This document shows positions 27,387 to 42,300 of a stretch of 64,000 nt of DNA, piece by piece. Source of the DNA: Allacma fusca (taxonomy: Eukaryota > Arthropoda > Collembola > Symphypleona > Sminthuridae); assembly GCA_947179485.1 (NCBI GenBank), contig OX359249.1:11408001-11472000 (forward strand). Direction: 5' to 3'. Within the stretch, counting starts at the first letter, position 1. Each line of letters starts with the position of its first letter. The notes below the pieces were generated by a model. That model saw only the letters and a program-made list of their open reading frames with translations. It did no database searches and was not told where the DNA came from. Position numbers and translations under genes: made by a program.

Positions 27387-30300
27387 ATGGAAAGTGACTA
27401 TAGAGTCCCTCACATTCGTCGAACCTTATATATTAATAAATGAAAAAGCCACTCGAAAAGTTAAAGGTCTCATTGAGGGAGAATTGAAAGAACTGGTGAA
27501 CTTTAAGCTCTCACTCTCCACCTCCCATTATTTTCATCTTGGAAACTTGTTGTCACTCCGGAAAAAATCGTCCCAAATAGATCCAGCCTGGATGAAGCAT
27601 GACATAAGGGCAACTATCTCTTTTCCCCATAATGGTGTCATCCTCGACCCTCTTGAATGAACCATCCGCGGAGGTTGACCCTGGACCAAAAAGATACACA
27701 TTTCCTATAACTCATGTAACATGAATCGCTGATTTCCTCACCCTCTTCACACACACACACACACACAGACAGTATGGAAAACACCAGGCCGGTAAGCACC
27801 AGGATTTGTATCTCTCCTTGTGTACTCTCCCTCACAATACCGACTCATCACATTCATACAAACGGATAAACACTCCAATTAGCCATGGACTCGTAAGAGC
27901 TTCGACGACAAATCTGCCGTGTCATGTCTCCCATCCATTCTTTTCTATTGATACTCTGCTCTCGATATAATTTCAATGATAATTATTTCTATAAACCAAA
28001 GCATACTGTTTACCTCCCAATACTCAAAGTATGTACGTAACCCGGACTCATCCGCCTATTGTTACTTGATCCTCCAACCAATCCCAGGAGCTACTCCTTT
28101 CTCCTCATTCCCATTCAGTGTCTTTCACACATGACTCCAGAGTAATCAATGTATATCATTACACGCATCCAAACAATTCAAACGGTTTTGACAGCAAACC
28201 TCACCTTCAGCCAACGGACCGGGTGAAGGAGTACAGATACCAGAATTAATATTATCTTCCTATTGTTTCCCTTTATGAGACTGTATGTACGTACATATCT
28301 ATCTACATATATTCTCTCCTCGGAAATAGTAAACTCAGTGCTAAGCCCATGGATCTCTGCGAAAATGACGTTTTTTTAGCTCACGAGTTGAAAACTGGAC
28401 TAGTAATTTAGAAACTTGGGAAAAGTTTTCCATGGAGACAAAATTGTGTTCGAACTTTGGAGTCTTTCACCGTCAAAATGGTCCACTCGACATGATTTGT
28501 AATAAATTCGGAACAAATCTCCAGTTCCACATCCTGAGAGGGAAATAATTTAGTGGAGTAACTAGAATCGATGAAATCACCAAACCATTTTGACGGAGTG
28601 AGCATGAGCATCTGGTTTTAGCAAGATTTATTACAATAAAAGAGGAGACTGGGAGGAAAAAAATCAAGTTTCCATTCAAAAACTATATTACATTTTGTGT
28701 GCTGAACTGTGGTGCGGGAATGTGGGAGAGAGAGAGAGAGAGAGAGAAAGAGAGCTTAGATATTTGAGTATGCCTGGAAATTGTTGTAAAGAGGGAGAAC
28801 GCGTCACGCTAAGTCTTGATGAATGTTGTTGTTATAAAGGATTAATAAGGAAATAGAAAGCACTCTGGCTCAATCCCAGGCCAACTTGTGCCACCATAAC
28901 CATGGTCTGAGTCCATAGTCATCCCTGGGATGAAGGGGGCTTCCTTGCTAGATATATTTGTGTGTTGTGAAGATGAGGGAAATTAGTCTTATGTACATAA
29001 ACCAGGTATCACTTATTTTGTAGGCATTTAAAGACAATCCCATAATAGTTACGTAGGTCCGTGGCAAGATACCGCATCCATGGGGGACCTAATGCAATAT
29101 TTTGAAGATACCAACAGAGTAAACTCAATTATATTTAAATTGCTTCCATAATTTTCATGTGAACTTCCGCTTGCTCACATGGAGATGCAGCCAAGTTAAT
29201 GAATCCTGGGATCCTCCTTGTACTAAAGAATGTGATGGGTGTATTGATTGTAATATCCATTTGTACCATCAAATTCCTCCATTTCATCGGCCTGACTCTC
29301 AACTCCAGCGTCCCAAGCATTACCAACAGGTTGGCGTCCTCTGTGCGTCAAAAACCTTCCAATAGATAAATATCCACAATTGAGAGACTGAAGGAAGCAT
29401 TCCAAACTATAGAAGTCTTACCTCTTTGACAAAATACTCAAAGCAATGTCATATTGTTTACAGCAGATCTCTAGTACCACAAGTTCTATCCTCCAGTGGA
29501 GACTCCGACCTTCTACCATTCAATCCAGCAGTCACAGAGCCATTCTTGGGAAGTTTACAATTTTATAGAAACTATGGTAAAATCTGTAGTAGGAAGCAGC
29601 AAGTAAAGGTGTAAGTACGTTTGAGACTTTAGTTCCGGGAAGGAATTTTTTAAAGAGTCGAAGCGGAAATTATCATCAAAAGACTGGCAATATAAGTTCG
29701 ACTCTGACATTTCCGATTTCAGAAGTGAGATTTATCGGGGATGTATGCCAATGGTTTTGTGTAATTCCAAGTCCATATCCAGGTATGATTGTTCTGAGTG
29801 TTCTCCGTGTATGTATTTGATGTGTAGGTCGGACGGAGGGAAATTCTATGCCGAGGTGATAAGCCTGGTTGGTTGGTTACATTCAGTGTCATTTAAGTAT
29901 GAATTGCGACAGGAGAGAAACAAGAAAGGATATGCCAACAGCCTACCGTATCGCATTCAATATTGATCGCTCCTATCACTGTCACTGTATTATGTAGGGC
30001 AATCGGAGACACAACCAGAGATTCGTTCCGCCTGAAATGGATCTCCGCCAGCTCAACTCCTCTAGGTCTAGGTGATCTCGGTTTCGGCATGAAGTATAAT
30101 ATGAGATGCACTTGAAATGAAAATGAGATTGAAAAAATGGAGAGAGGGAAAAAAAATTGAACGGTGAAAGCAATCCAGTAAATTATTCATTTTGGAAATC
30201 AACAATTTGCAATGGGTAATAAATATTATTGGATACAAATGTCGCGTAAAATACACTTGGGGCAAGTATTTTCCTATTGGCTTTTCATCTCCCTCTAATG

Positions 30301-33300
30301 TCTACAAATGCCCCATACAAAGGCCGGGCAAAAAACTAAAGCTGAAAGCATCCGAGGGATACTTAAGTAAGAATTATTGCTTGAAAATCGCATAAAATCA
30401 TATTCTACAGATTTTTTTTTAATCAATAGAGAAGGACAATCCGTGTAGTGAAACATTTATAACGGGGTTTTAGTACCAGGAACATTCTCCTACTGGAACA
30501 CCTTGCCTTTTTGGAATAAGTATCAACATTTATGTCTTTGAAATATGAAGGGAAAGGAAATTCATAACCCTGGCCAACTCACTGGTCTCATCCGAAATTA
30601 CAATCTGAATGCGTTGGAAATAGATATTGAGGGCAATTTAAGAAGATAAAGGATCACTATGGATGGAAATAATGGGTAACCCGGGGCGATGTACCTTTCG
30701 GCCAGGTAAGTCTATACCTGTGGGAACTTTGAGGTTTAAGCTGAAAAATCAACAAGCTCTTGTATATATATGGGTGTATCTGAGGAGCATCAACATGAGT
30801 CAACAGTGGATTAGGTTCATTACTTGGTGAGCTGATTTTCACAAGAGAGGAGTGAGTTTTCGAGGCTTCTGCACATAGTATCGTTTTCAATTAATAAGCG
30901 TGGAAACTGTCGACAGGGAGAGAGACAGACAGAGACAGACAGGCAGAACTCAAGATGTGCTTCTTCAAATGCGTGCATAATCGTTATTTACTTAGCTGAG
31001 CACAAGCACTTTTTCCGTAGGTCCCAAGTATGTATTTACCTTGCTGTCAAGGAGCGTTATCGGGAATGCTATCTCCCCTCCCTCCCCCCATTGCACTATT
31101 TATACCAGCATTGATTTCATCAGGAGGAGCTCAGGCACGTGGATAAAGCCGTACCCCGACCTTTGTACTGTATATACATACAGGTAATGTCACACACCCT
31201 TTACTGATTTGTCCCTGGAAATTAAACAGGGCTAATTTTTAATTTACATTTTTTTTTTCAAATGTCTCAAATAAGTACACAGGGAGAGTTTCGCCTTCAC
31301 ATGATAATGGGTTGTCACTGGAGATTATGTATTCATAATAGTAATTATGATCAGGGCCTGTCAGCTGGTGGCGACTGACCTATTGTGCAAGCTCCGTGTT
31401 AAAAAGCAGTGAAGGTGATTCCTAACAACAATGACTATTAAAGCAGAGAGAAATGACGGACTCTGGATTGGAGCCGAGCTCATAGATCGTGTCTGTGGGG
31501 GAGACCTTTTTATGCTCGGGAGCTGCTAAATAAGCACTCTTTTTTGGTCCTTACATGATTTCCTGTATAAAAACCAAATTCAATGCTATTATTAAAGCTA
31601 ATGACGACGACTTAATGTGAAAATTATCCCGTGGCTCTTTGGGTTCCATACAGATAAATTCTCATGACTTGGGGACACAATAGGGACACACAATGATGGA
31701 AGTTATTAGCAGGAGCTTAATGCCTGGGACCAAGTGTCACATGCAAATTTGTGAACTGCTCCAAACAACTGTATTTACTCACCCAGCTCGAGCCGACAGT
31801 TATTAAATCAATGCAAGTTACGATATGACGATTGAATTGCAATTGTGAGAAAGCCAGATTAGCCCGCACATGGAGGTCCTTTAACTGGCATTTAGGAGGG
31901 GGAGACCGAGGCCAGTTTTTCTACGGGCTTATCCTCATTGCCCAAGTTTGTTTTTGGAATCAACAGCAGAAAATTTCTTTTTGATTAGTTCGGTTTACGG
32001 CACGAGGGAAACTTGGGCTGGGACAATCCAATTGTGTAGTAACCATTTTTAGAGATTTTAGGTAAAGAGACAATTGTCTGATCCTACACGAGGGTTGAAT
32101 AATGGGCTGTCCAAGGCTTATTATTCCGTTTGAACCACACAGTGGCTAAAAAAGAATTGACTCGCAGACGGTAGATACATATGGGGCTGGGTTGGTCACG
32201 AAAGGTAGACGAGATCGTAGTTTCTCTTTTATTCTCCAGTACTTGGGTTTACTTGCCCCTTTTTTATTTTATTTCATCTCCTAAAACATAAGTAACCTTT
32301 CCGTCTCATTAAAATGACAGATAAGTAGGGCTGAGCTTACGTACGCTCTACCAGGGATATTGTATAAGGGCCGACCATTCCCCATATATGTATGGAGAAA
32401 TAATCCCATATATTTTGACCTAGTCTGACATCATGTCACGAGCAGCTCACGCCAGTACGAAACCATCAGGCACCGGAGGTAGTGCTGGTGTCAATTGAAT
32501 AAGTACCTACACATATGTACGTTGTACATCCATATATTTGTAAGTATGTACGTACCCATGGGACGTCCGTAAGAAGTTGTGTTTTTGAAAATAATGTGAG
32601 CACATCAAAAAGGAACTTCTTCCAATAAAGATGAATTTCTGCCCTCGGTTATGTTATTATTTTCATCATTTTTGTTTGTGAAGATTCAAAAGCTGTCAAT
32701 TTACCTGAGCCAAATTTTACTTCCTTAGAAAACAAATGTACATACTTGTCAAACGTCACTAGCACTCATTTGACATAAAATTATATTTTGTATTTCTAAA
32801 TTCTGGTAAAATGCTCGAGGTCTTTCTGCTTACATATCAAATGTGCTGACTGAGAATGTTATTCGAATTCCAAGGACCTCCTTGATTTATGACACATTTC
32901 ATTTGAACACTTGATGCAAGTTTGAAAGTATTTCCGTCATTTTCAAAAGATCTAAATCTTCTGTATTCACCCGAAAATACTCAAGGAAGTCAAATCCCTT
33001 CAAATTCCAATTATTCCTTTACAGGAAATCCAGAAAACGTTGCATCCTGAGGTATATTAAAATTTTGAGAGATTTTGCTAACATTAAATAAATTGCGTCC
33101 GCAGCCTGGAATTGTACATCTTCACAAAGCACACCCTTACTGACTCACGTTGCCCAGTCGTGCCACACGTGGACTCATGCGAATTTGTATGCTCTTAAAT
33201 TTTCTTCACTTTTAACATAATGGACTTTTGATTCTTTGCTTTACTCTCGGATCTTATGGAGTTTTCCATTAGGTATTCCATTTGCCCTTATTTTTATTGC

Positions 33301-36300
33301 TGCCTCGTAATGTGACTGTAAAATTTCAAATGAGTGTAGAATTAATTAAAATTAATGCACGCGGATTATTCTCTAATTGCAAATTAACTCACTACGATCA
33401 TCGGGCGTATCACAAAAAGATATATTCATGGGAACTCATGTTTATTCCTTTACGGAATTGTATATGGATTCAGGCACAAACAAAACTCCTTGCTTTGATT
33501 TTAGAGAAGCTTGGAACGCCTGAGAGAAGCTTTGGAAGATCCTCGTTCAGGTTACAGCTGCTGCCTTTAAACTTGCAATTAGATCAAAATCAAACAATTC
33601 AAGATCAGACGCTGTAAAACCCTGAGCTTGACGTACATACCTGTCATAATTCTAAAGAGCACTTTTTGTTTAAGGTACTTACTCGCATCAGACAGGGCTG
33701 GAGTAGTATCAAAGTCAGGCGGAACAGGGGATGCCAAAGAGAAAGAGAGAGACGGAAGGAAAGAGAAATTCTCATCATGATTTTATTTTAGTCTTTTACA
33801 CGTTTGTTTCATGTCCTAAAAACTAGTTATTGATTCACAGGTTCATCCTCTGACATTTTTTCAGACTGTCCTACACACAAAGAACAAACACACATACACA
33901 CAACTACTACCGCTATGACTTGTGCCTAAAATTATAGCAGTTTATGTAAAGCGCATATCCTAGTCGGATGATAATATGCTAGCTGTACACAATAATATTA
34001 TATAGTAACTACTAACAATAATAATAATTATTACTCCTATAAATTATTTCATGTATTTACATGTTCATCAAGTACAACAAATATTCGGCTATTAGAATGT
34101 ATGTGTAGTATATGTTACACAACACTTGCCTCAAGTCACAAAGTTTTTTGCTTGTAAATAATTATACATAAGAACGTATGTACTGTTCATATACATTAAA
34201 TTACAGCTACCTCAATGTAGTCCAATCCTTAGAGCAGTTTCTACACTAAACTAACTATGTATAGTGTGTGTGTGTCTGTGTGTGTACTGACTACAATTTA
34301 TCAATCTAGGTAACAACTTACTTAGGACACTAGAACGTAGAATTGTAATCTTGTACGTGCAACTGCATATATGTACATACATCCGAAGCTATGTGTTTGT
34401 ATACGTATCAGTACGTCCAAGTGTGTCGTGTGTAGTACGACATTCCAAACCTCCTCCCAATTCAGCAACTACATATGTGTATATAGTACCTTTATTATTT
34501 TTTCTCTTTCAGTTTAACTACTGTGTAAGTAAGCACATGTACATATGTAACTATTGACCTACAATCTTTGCTCCTATGAATTTTTAAGGTTAAGTTTTGG
34601 ATATTTAGGTTAGCTGTAGCTAAATGTATTTAGAAAAATCATGGGGTGGGGGGAACTCAGGCTCATACAAACATTAACAGTTTTATTATACGTACGGGGG
34701 GGGGAGACAGGTGTCTCTCGAATTAGAAGATTGTGCCTTCTTAATTCCTAAATACCAACTTACATGTAATAGGTATGTAACAAGTATGTATGTTATGTGT
34801 ATGTATACAAGTCTAAAAACATTGTCTGCATGATCAGAAAGGTTCACAGGGGAAGTTACAATTTTAGTAATATTTACATTACATGTAACAACAATGACCA
34901 TGGAGGTTGTTAACATCCCTGTCCTTGTGATTTGAACATAGCCATATATATATATATATATCATGTCTTCTTCGATTGCTTAACGTTTACAATAACAGTA
35001 ATGTACATATATATATATATGTATTTATATAAGGTGGTTAATCCAAAATGTAGCTTACACATGGCTTACAAAAAGGTTTGAAGGAAGGTGCACAAATTTT
35101 CTTAACCATTTTTGTTTTTGTAGAAATTGACTATAGGGAGCCCAAATAATTCATTTTTGTATTAGTATGTGACGACTGTGTGTGTGTACGTAAGAGAGTA
35201 GAAAATATCATGCATGTTTATCATAAGGAAAGGTTACTTCAAATTAGTATACATTACTTAAAAAGGTTACCTCATCATTCCGGAACAATATTACAAAAAT
35301 ATTTTATGTTCTCAGTTAACATGGAACTAACTTATCTAGTTCATAAGATAATAATCAAAAGGATTAAAAATGGACATGTTATAGTATCCAATCTGATAGA
35401 AACTACCTAGGCTCTTAAGAAAATAAGCTGATTATATAGTTGTGGAAAATTTTCATTGAAAAAAGAAACATCTCACACTTCCAGACGGGAAGGAGTCCCT
35501 ACGCTGCATTATGGGCAGAAACGTAAACTGAGGTTTTACAAATTTTTTGTTTGCAAAGTCTTCCATACTTCCACTCATCTGGAGTGTCCCTTATAATTTG
35601 ACTGAGTTGATGGCTCATGTGGTTCATGACCATTCCTTTTTGACTTATGGTAAATTTAAACACACTTTGGATTCATGATAGCTGTCGCTATCATATAATG
35701 AAGGTAACTTTAGTAATCGTATGAACAGTAAGGTCTAATTAGATTTTTTTTTGATATGATCCCTATAATGATTATTGACTCTTACAATTTAGCCTTATTT
35801 TCACACTTAGGCTCTGTACAGTCATGTAGTAACAAAAACAGTTCGAAAATAAATAAATTCCTAAATATTCATATGCATGTAAGTTATATGCTAAGAGTGT
35901 AGCAGGAGTCTCTCTGTGTGTTACTTCAGAGTAAAGTAAAATAATTACTTAAAATGAATTCATAGCTATTTTATATTCAGTAATATTAATAATAATAATA
36001 GTTGTTATTTATGGTATAAAGTCCTCAGCTTTCAGCAGCGTACTGTCTAACTATAGTATGTAATATACATATAAGGTACATCCTTAAGGAATAATTTTAG
36101 GTTATTATGAAGTTCACCTCCATAATAGACGAAATTATGGCAATGTTATAGACACTAACTGTACGGGGTTTATGTCAACGAGTTCTTACATGGTTACCTT
36201 AGCCTTACACTTAATCCCTTGTTTAAATCAATTCCTCATTAGTATGTAGAAGAGTACACGTTATATTCATTCATGTATGTACAGATGCATAACCCGACAA

Positions 36301-39300
36301 TAATGTTATTATACTTACATGATTATTTATACAAAATAAAAGACACCCTTATATTTTTCTTAATTTCTTTTTGTAGGAAAACTTAACTCCTATACATATC
36401 TGTTGCTTACATATTGTTATGTATGTCTAGTAGTAAATACGGGACGATTCTTTTTACATGACAATTATTCCCTATTATCAACTTCTTCGTGAAATTTCCG
36501 GCACCGGCTGTACCGCTCCTACTCCACTCTCCTATATATGCTTACACAAGCACGCACTGAGTAACATATTTTTATAAATGATTAAATCTGAATTTAGCAT
36601 TAATTTTGAACAAGGATAACAAATCAAATACCTACGAAGCTCGTGTCTGGGGGCACAAAAACGTTCACACGAAATACTTTATGTAAGTAGTCTACTATTT
36701 CCGACATGGGATTATTGGTTGTCTGCTCAACAACAATAATTTTTGTGCTTGTGGATTTTTTTATTAGTTATTTAACACGCTTGAGACAATATGGGGGGGG
36801 GGGAATTGAGGAAATTTTAGACTCAAACTGACAAACCCACAACGACACCAATGAGATCAATTCAAACACGAACACAACTGGATTTAAGGAAACAATCCTC
36901 ATGTTTTCACCAAAACACCGTATAGTGTGGTATGGCTAATCCCTACAGTTATTATATATGACGTGAAGGCGATTATGACGCCGCTTGTCGGTATAGGAAA
37001 AGTCAAGGTTTTTAGTTCAAGGCATACATTTAATAACAATGGAGAAAAATCTTGATTTCATGTTGGAAAAATAGTATTCCTCGCATAGCTTTTTTTTTTA
37101 ACTTTTTTACGGCCTCCGTCACTCTCGATATGGAGCTCGAGGTAATAATTCATAATTTTTTTTTGAAGCTACCCAAACTTGTTCAGAAAGTTTCAAATGT
37201 TTGTAGGCCATTGACAAACTTGATTGTTGTAAATTTGATGTTGGAATATTTTTGAACATCCCACTTGCACTGTACGTAACTGGCAGAATTATGGGGAGGA
37301 ATCACTGAGACATTCCCCAAATAGAATTAAGAGTCTGGAATCCCTTCTCTCTATACTTCTTTCAATGAGAGTAATCCCGAAACAGTGTCTTTTAAGTGCG
37401 ACCAATTTTTCTTTGAGGTGACAACAATTTTCACAAGGGGGTATGTTCCCTGAAGGACTTACAATTTGGTCTTAAAATCCGTCGAACACAATGCTTAACT
37501 ATAATAACCACACATCTAATTCTTTCCTACTAATGAATACATGATTGCAAAAATTAAAAATGAGTACGTACTAAATTGTAAGATATTATTGCTATTTGTA
37601 GGTTTACATTTATGATGAAAAAGTAAACTTTTTTAAAACACATCAACAGGTCAACAGATTACCACTATTTTTTTTTACAGTAATTAGTAAGACAAACGGA
37701 TTGTGAACTATTTGCCAACGCTTAGATCCCTCAGAAACGTTCCCTGACCTACTCACTAGTAATAAATAGTTACTTATTCAAAAGGAAGTGAAGTCATTTC
37801 ACTTAAGTGTATATAGTTAACAAATAATTTCCACAATAACAAGACGTACTGTGCTTTTTAAATCAAGTCCAGTAGTACTCGTTGAGCCTGTCAACGACTA
37901 AAATTTCATGCAAAAATGTACATAAATGTAGGGGGTACAGTACTGGCTTTCGTAACTATTATTTTACATTACATTTTAAATGACAGGTTAGTTAGAAATG
38001 AAGACAAAATTTTTCGTTCACCTTGTCGGGTAATATCCTGAGATAACGACTGGGAATGGGAAGTATGTCAACTCGAGCTCAAGTCATACTAGGCATAATG
38101 TTATGTACTTATGTTTTTGTTCATTATGTAATGTACACATTTTGTTGTGCTTCTTGTTCATATATTTAGTGTTCCAGTGTGTACGAAGGTTCTGGCTGCG
38201 GCCAAAAAACAGACAGATACATATATACAACTCTATGAATCTCAGTTTAATAATCGTAACTATAACTTGTGAAGTCACATCTTCTGTATAGAAATGACAG
38301 CCACAACAATTCGCTCACTAAAAATATCAGCTCCCAAAAAATAATCCCTTTACTGCGCATTTTTCTTGGTAAAGGCCGAAAGAGCATTCAAATCCTTCGT
38401 AACATTCTACCTTTTTTCCTGGAGTTCAACTAATATAATTTTATGTGAGGTTTACAATGAACATAATAGAAACTTTAGAACACAATCTATCTTGCAAAAC
38501 AAATTCCTCTAAAATTCTTCAGTTTTTCGAACACGCAGCAAAGGCCGTATTTTACTATGACACTTAAAATTATACTTCGTAATGTCAAGTGAAGGGTCTC
38601 GAGCAAGCTTTAATTTTGATTGGAAGCATTCCAAAGCAAGGACAAAGGAGATCTGTTGAGAAAATAATAATCAAATCATTTATCTTCTATTTACAATCAC
38701 TATATTATTCATTTTAAAAATTTCATACTATGAAAAACTAGAGGCTTATGATAACCCTGAACAGTTTTCGTTATAAAGGAAGAATAAGTTACTGTCCTCG
38801 TGCAGTTTTCCTTCTGAGAAGTCCATCCTTATTTTTTTAAATACAAAATTGTTACAAAACAAAATACATTGAGGGGAAAATTTACCTACAATTGCAATTT
38901 CTACCACAAAACAAGCGAGCTAACAAATCCAAATGAAATTTATGTAGCATTTCCATATTTTCGAATAGAATTTTTACTAGCGAAATCACTTTTTCACTTC
39001 CGTATGACATGAAATTAATCCGTATCACTTTCCCCTACCGGAACGAGCACTTGAGTAGTGCAACGAAAGCTATCCAAATATATACATTTTGTAAAATAGT
39101 TATTGTTCAAAAAACTGGAGTAGTTATTATTTCTTTGAAAAGAACAATTTTCTACAACCATGTCGCCATGAATCCCCATGGTAATTGTGGGATGGATTAT
39201 CTTCGTTACTGAGTGACACATATAGCAGGCGTGAGAAATAAATGAATGACGGTGCTCAAATCAAATATCTCCTATTTGTAATCTCAATATTTTCACAAGC

Positions 39301-42300
39301 AGAAAACAATGCTTTACAAAATATTGATGCAAAAATGAATGGAATAAGGAACGGAATGTCAAAAACGTGTGAACAAAAAGTTATTACTGGCGATAAAAAA
39401 TTTCATTCAAACTGTAAAAACATACAATCACTTTTTAGGTAGCTACTAATAGTAAAGACGAGTACTAGTAAAATAACAGCTAGACAACGTTTACAATCTG
39501 CATATGTCAGTGTACAGCATCGGCAACAGAAGGTAACAAGGTCAGAACATGTTTTTATACATACATAGCCATTTAGCTTCAATTAAATAAAGTGGTACTC
39601 TGTATCGACGTCACATACAACGTTAAGCACAATCAGTGAGAATCAAAAGCAGTGAAGCTAAAATAATTGAATGGAACATTATTTTAGGTGTACATTTGCA
39701 GGGCTTTTTCGACTTGAACCATGCGTTAAAATAAAGAAAGGCTTAAAATAATAAACTAAGGAAGATGGCATCATGATATATTTAAACCGACGCTCACATT
39801 TAGCCTCAGAAATACATAGTAACATTTTAAATTCAAAATAAAACTAATTTTCAAGGTACTGCTTTAGTAAGTATAATTACGTAAAATGCAAAATTAAATG
39901 ATAATATGGCAACTGAAATGACTGAGTGTCCTGTAAGGAGGTCTGTCTTCATAAATTAAGTGATAACCTATATTACAAACCATGTGAACGGGCTCGTGAT
40001 AACGAAATTACAATTTTTCTATTTTTACTATCTATCTATAAATGCATCCAAACGTTGGAAGTACATCCGTGACTTCAGTAATAACAATAAATATTTTTAC
40101 TTTAAGATACACATTACGACCAGATTTTCGAGCTGCAGTCAAATTGCTATATTAGAACACACTTATATATTCATCATTTAAAATCTGCAGTCAATAACAG
40201 CCCAGCTCATTAATGTACAAAAACAGCAAAACAAATTGACCATTTCTTCAACTTTTCCTTTTAAAAGGACAAAGTGATTACAATATAGATATACACAACA
40301 AATATTTCATACATCAAAAATTAACCCACTATATTCAAGTAACTAATTTATTTGACGCAAGAACTTGACACGGAACAAAAAACATGCATATTTAACTCAC
40401 GCTGCTAGCTGCTCTGGAAAAGTCAAGATATCTGGTTACATATAGTGGCACATAATTACAAGACAATTAGCTGAAATCATTGAACTAACTAAAGCTAGGG
40501 TAAAGCAGAAACGAAGTAGTTCAACCTTAGGCTAATGTATGTTGTACCTACAACTACCTATCTCGCGATGTGTAAATTCACAATCAGTCAGCAATCAGCA
40601 AAATGTCAATTTCACAGTGGCTCAAAATGAATTTGCCAGCAAGTTGAATTAACTAAAGAAATATTTTCGTTCAAAAGCTCGTCACATCTCTTATTGTTGT
40701 GCTTCAAGCCCTACACAAGCATCTGAATGGCACATCTCCAAAAAAAATTATAAATGTATTAATATTCGATAGGAAGCTAAGCGTTGATATAAAACCAACG
40801 CACATCGATGAAGAGGCAACAAAGATGTTCTAGTGCTGCCCAGTCGTATACCAGTTTACAGAAACTCAAAGCTACGTAAGAAACAAATGATCATTTATTC
40901 ATATTGTAGACCCTAATTTTTGCAATTCAAATGTCATTAGAATATATCCAACGTTCTAACATTTTTCGAAAACGCTTCTGACTCAAAATCAATTCTATGC
41001 GTTAATTCTTGATCGAAGAAATTTTACATAAAATATAAGAGGGCTTTGACTTGAAAAACTGCAAAACAGATTATAATATAGAGAATACTAAATGTATCTT
41101 TCACCACCAGATTTCTTTCCATTCCCCCGAATATCGTCAGTTGTTAAACAGGCAAAGTATTTCATTGCTCCACTTGCAACAGTGAAGGATTAAAGAAAAT
41201 TTGTTAAATTTTTGTTTGAGTTATATTTTATATTATATGAACACAACGTTTCAACACATAAAATTCCATTTATAAAGCCGAAAAGTAGTAATACTGATTC
41301 GCAGCGGATAAGCGTTGGATACATGATTATATTTTTCACAGTATGTAGTCGTAGTAATGAAATGAAATTAAAACGTCAACGCAATAGTAAACAATCGAGT
41401 CAGCAAATAATCCGAGCAAAATTTACGTCGAATTCATCCTAAAGAAGAGCAACTGATTTGCTTGCTATCAACAACCGAAAACCCCTCGCAGATACTAAAT
41501 GATGACTCAACACAGGACCTTGTTATACACTACACCATGCTCGAAGCAAAAACCATTAAAGTTTAATTATTCATTAGGAGATCGAGATTTGAGTAAAGAA
41601 TATTGTAATGACGTCCAGCAAGTAGTCACATACACGTTAAGTAGTCTAATATAATGTCTTATCAAAATGAAATTATTGTTCAGATTTCAGTTGTCAATTA
41701 CAAGCACCACCGAGAAAATTACAAAAGCTGGATAATTATTACGCCCTGAGAATTACGCTGTAATTCACACGAGAAGAAGTCTGGATTGAACAGCGTTCAA
41801 AAACATGGGTGTACGATTCAGCAATAGTTAACACTGCACGCGAAAACTCAACCGCAAATTGAAACAATGAATACTTACACACCTAACATAAGCAGCTTTA
41901 CAGTAACCTTCAAAGATCAATGAACACCCGTAAATATTAACGTAGGACTTTCAAATAAACGTCCCAAATAATAGAACGTTTACTTTTCAAGGTCTACACG
42001 TATAGAAATTACAATACATGCCAAAAAACGAAAACACCGAAACTCAAATATGTTTGGCATAAGTTAAGAGAATTAAACGAGAGATTTCTGAAATAATTGT
42101 GATCACGTGTAATACATGTTTTTTACATAAAGATAATAATATGTAATGTAAAAGATTGAGCCTGATAATAAGTGATTTGGCAATGCCAACTGTTCCGTTG
42201 TGATCGTACATCGTACACGTATATTCTTACGATAAATATTAGAAGTATAATTGGTTGAAATTATTATCTACTTTTCAATTTCAACAAAATTTTGTACCTA

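Noticed and set aside
27196..27660. 154-codon plus-strand frame with His-Thr repeats
   Set aside because: Driven by a CA microsatellite; flanking residues show no known motif.
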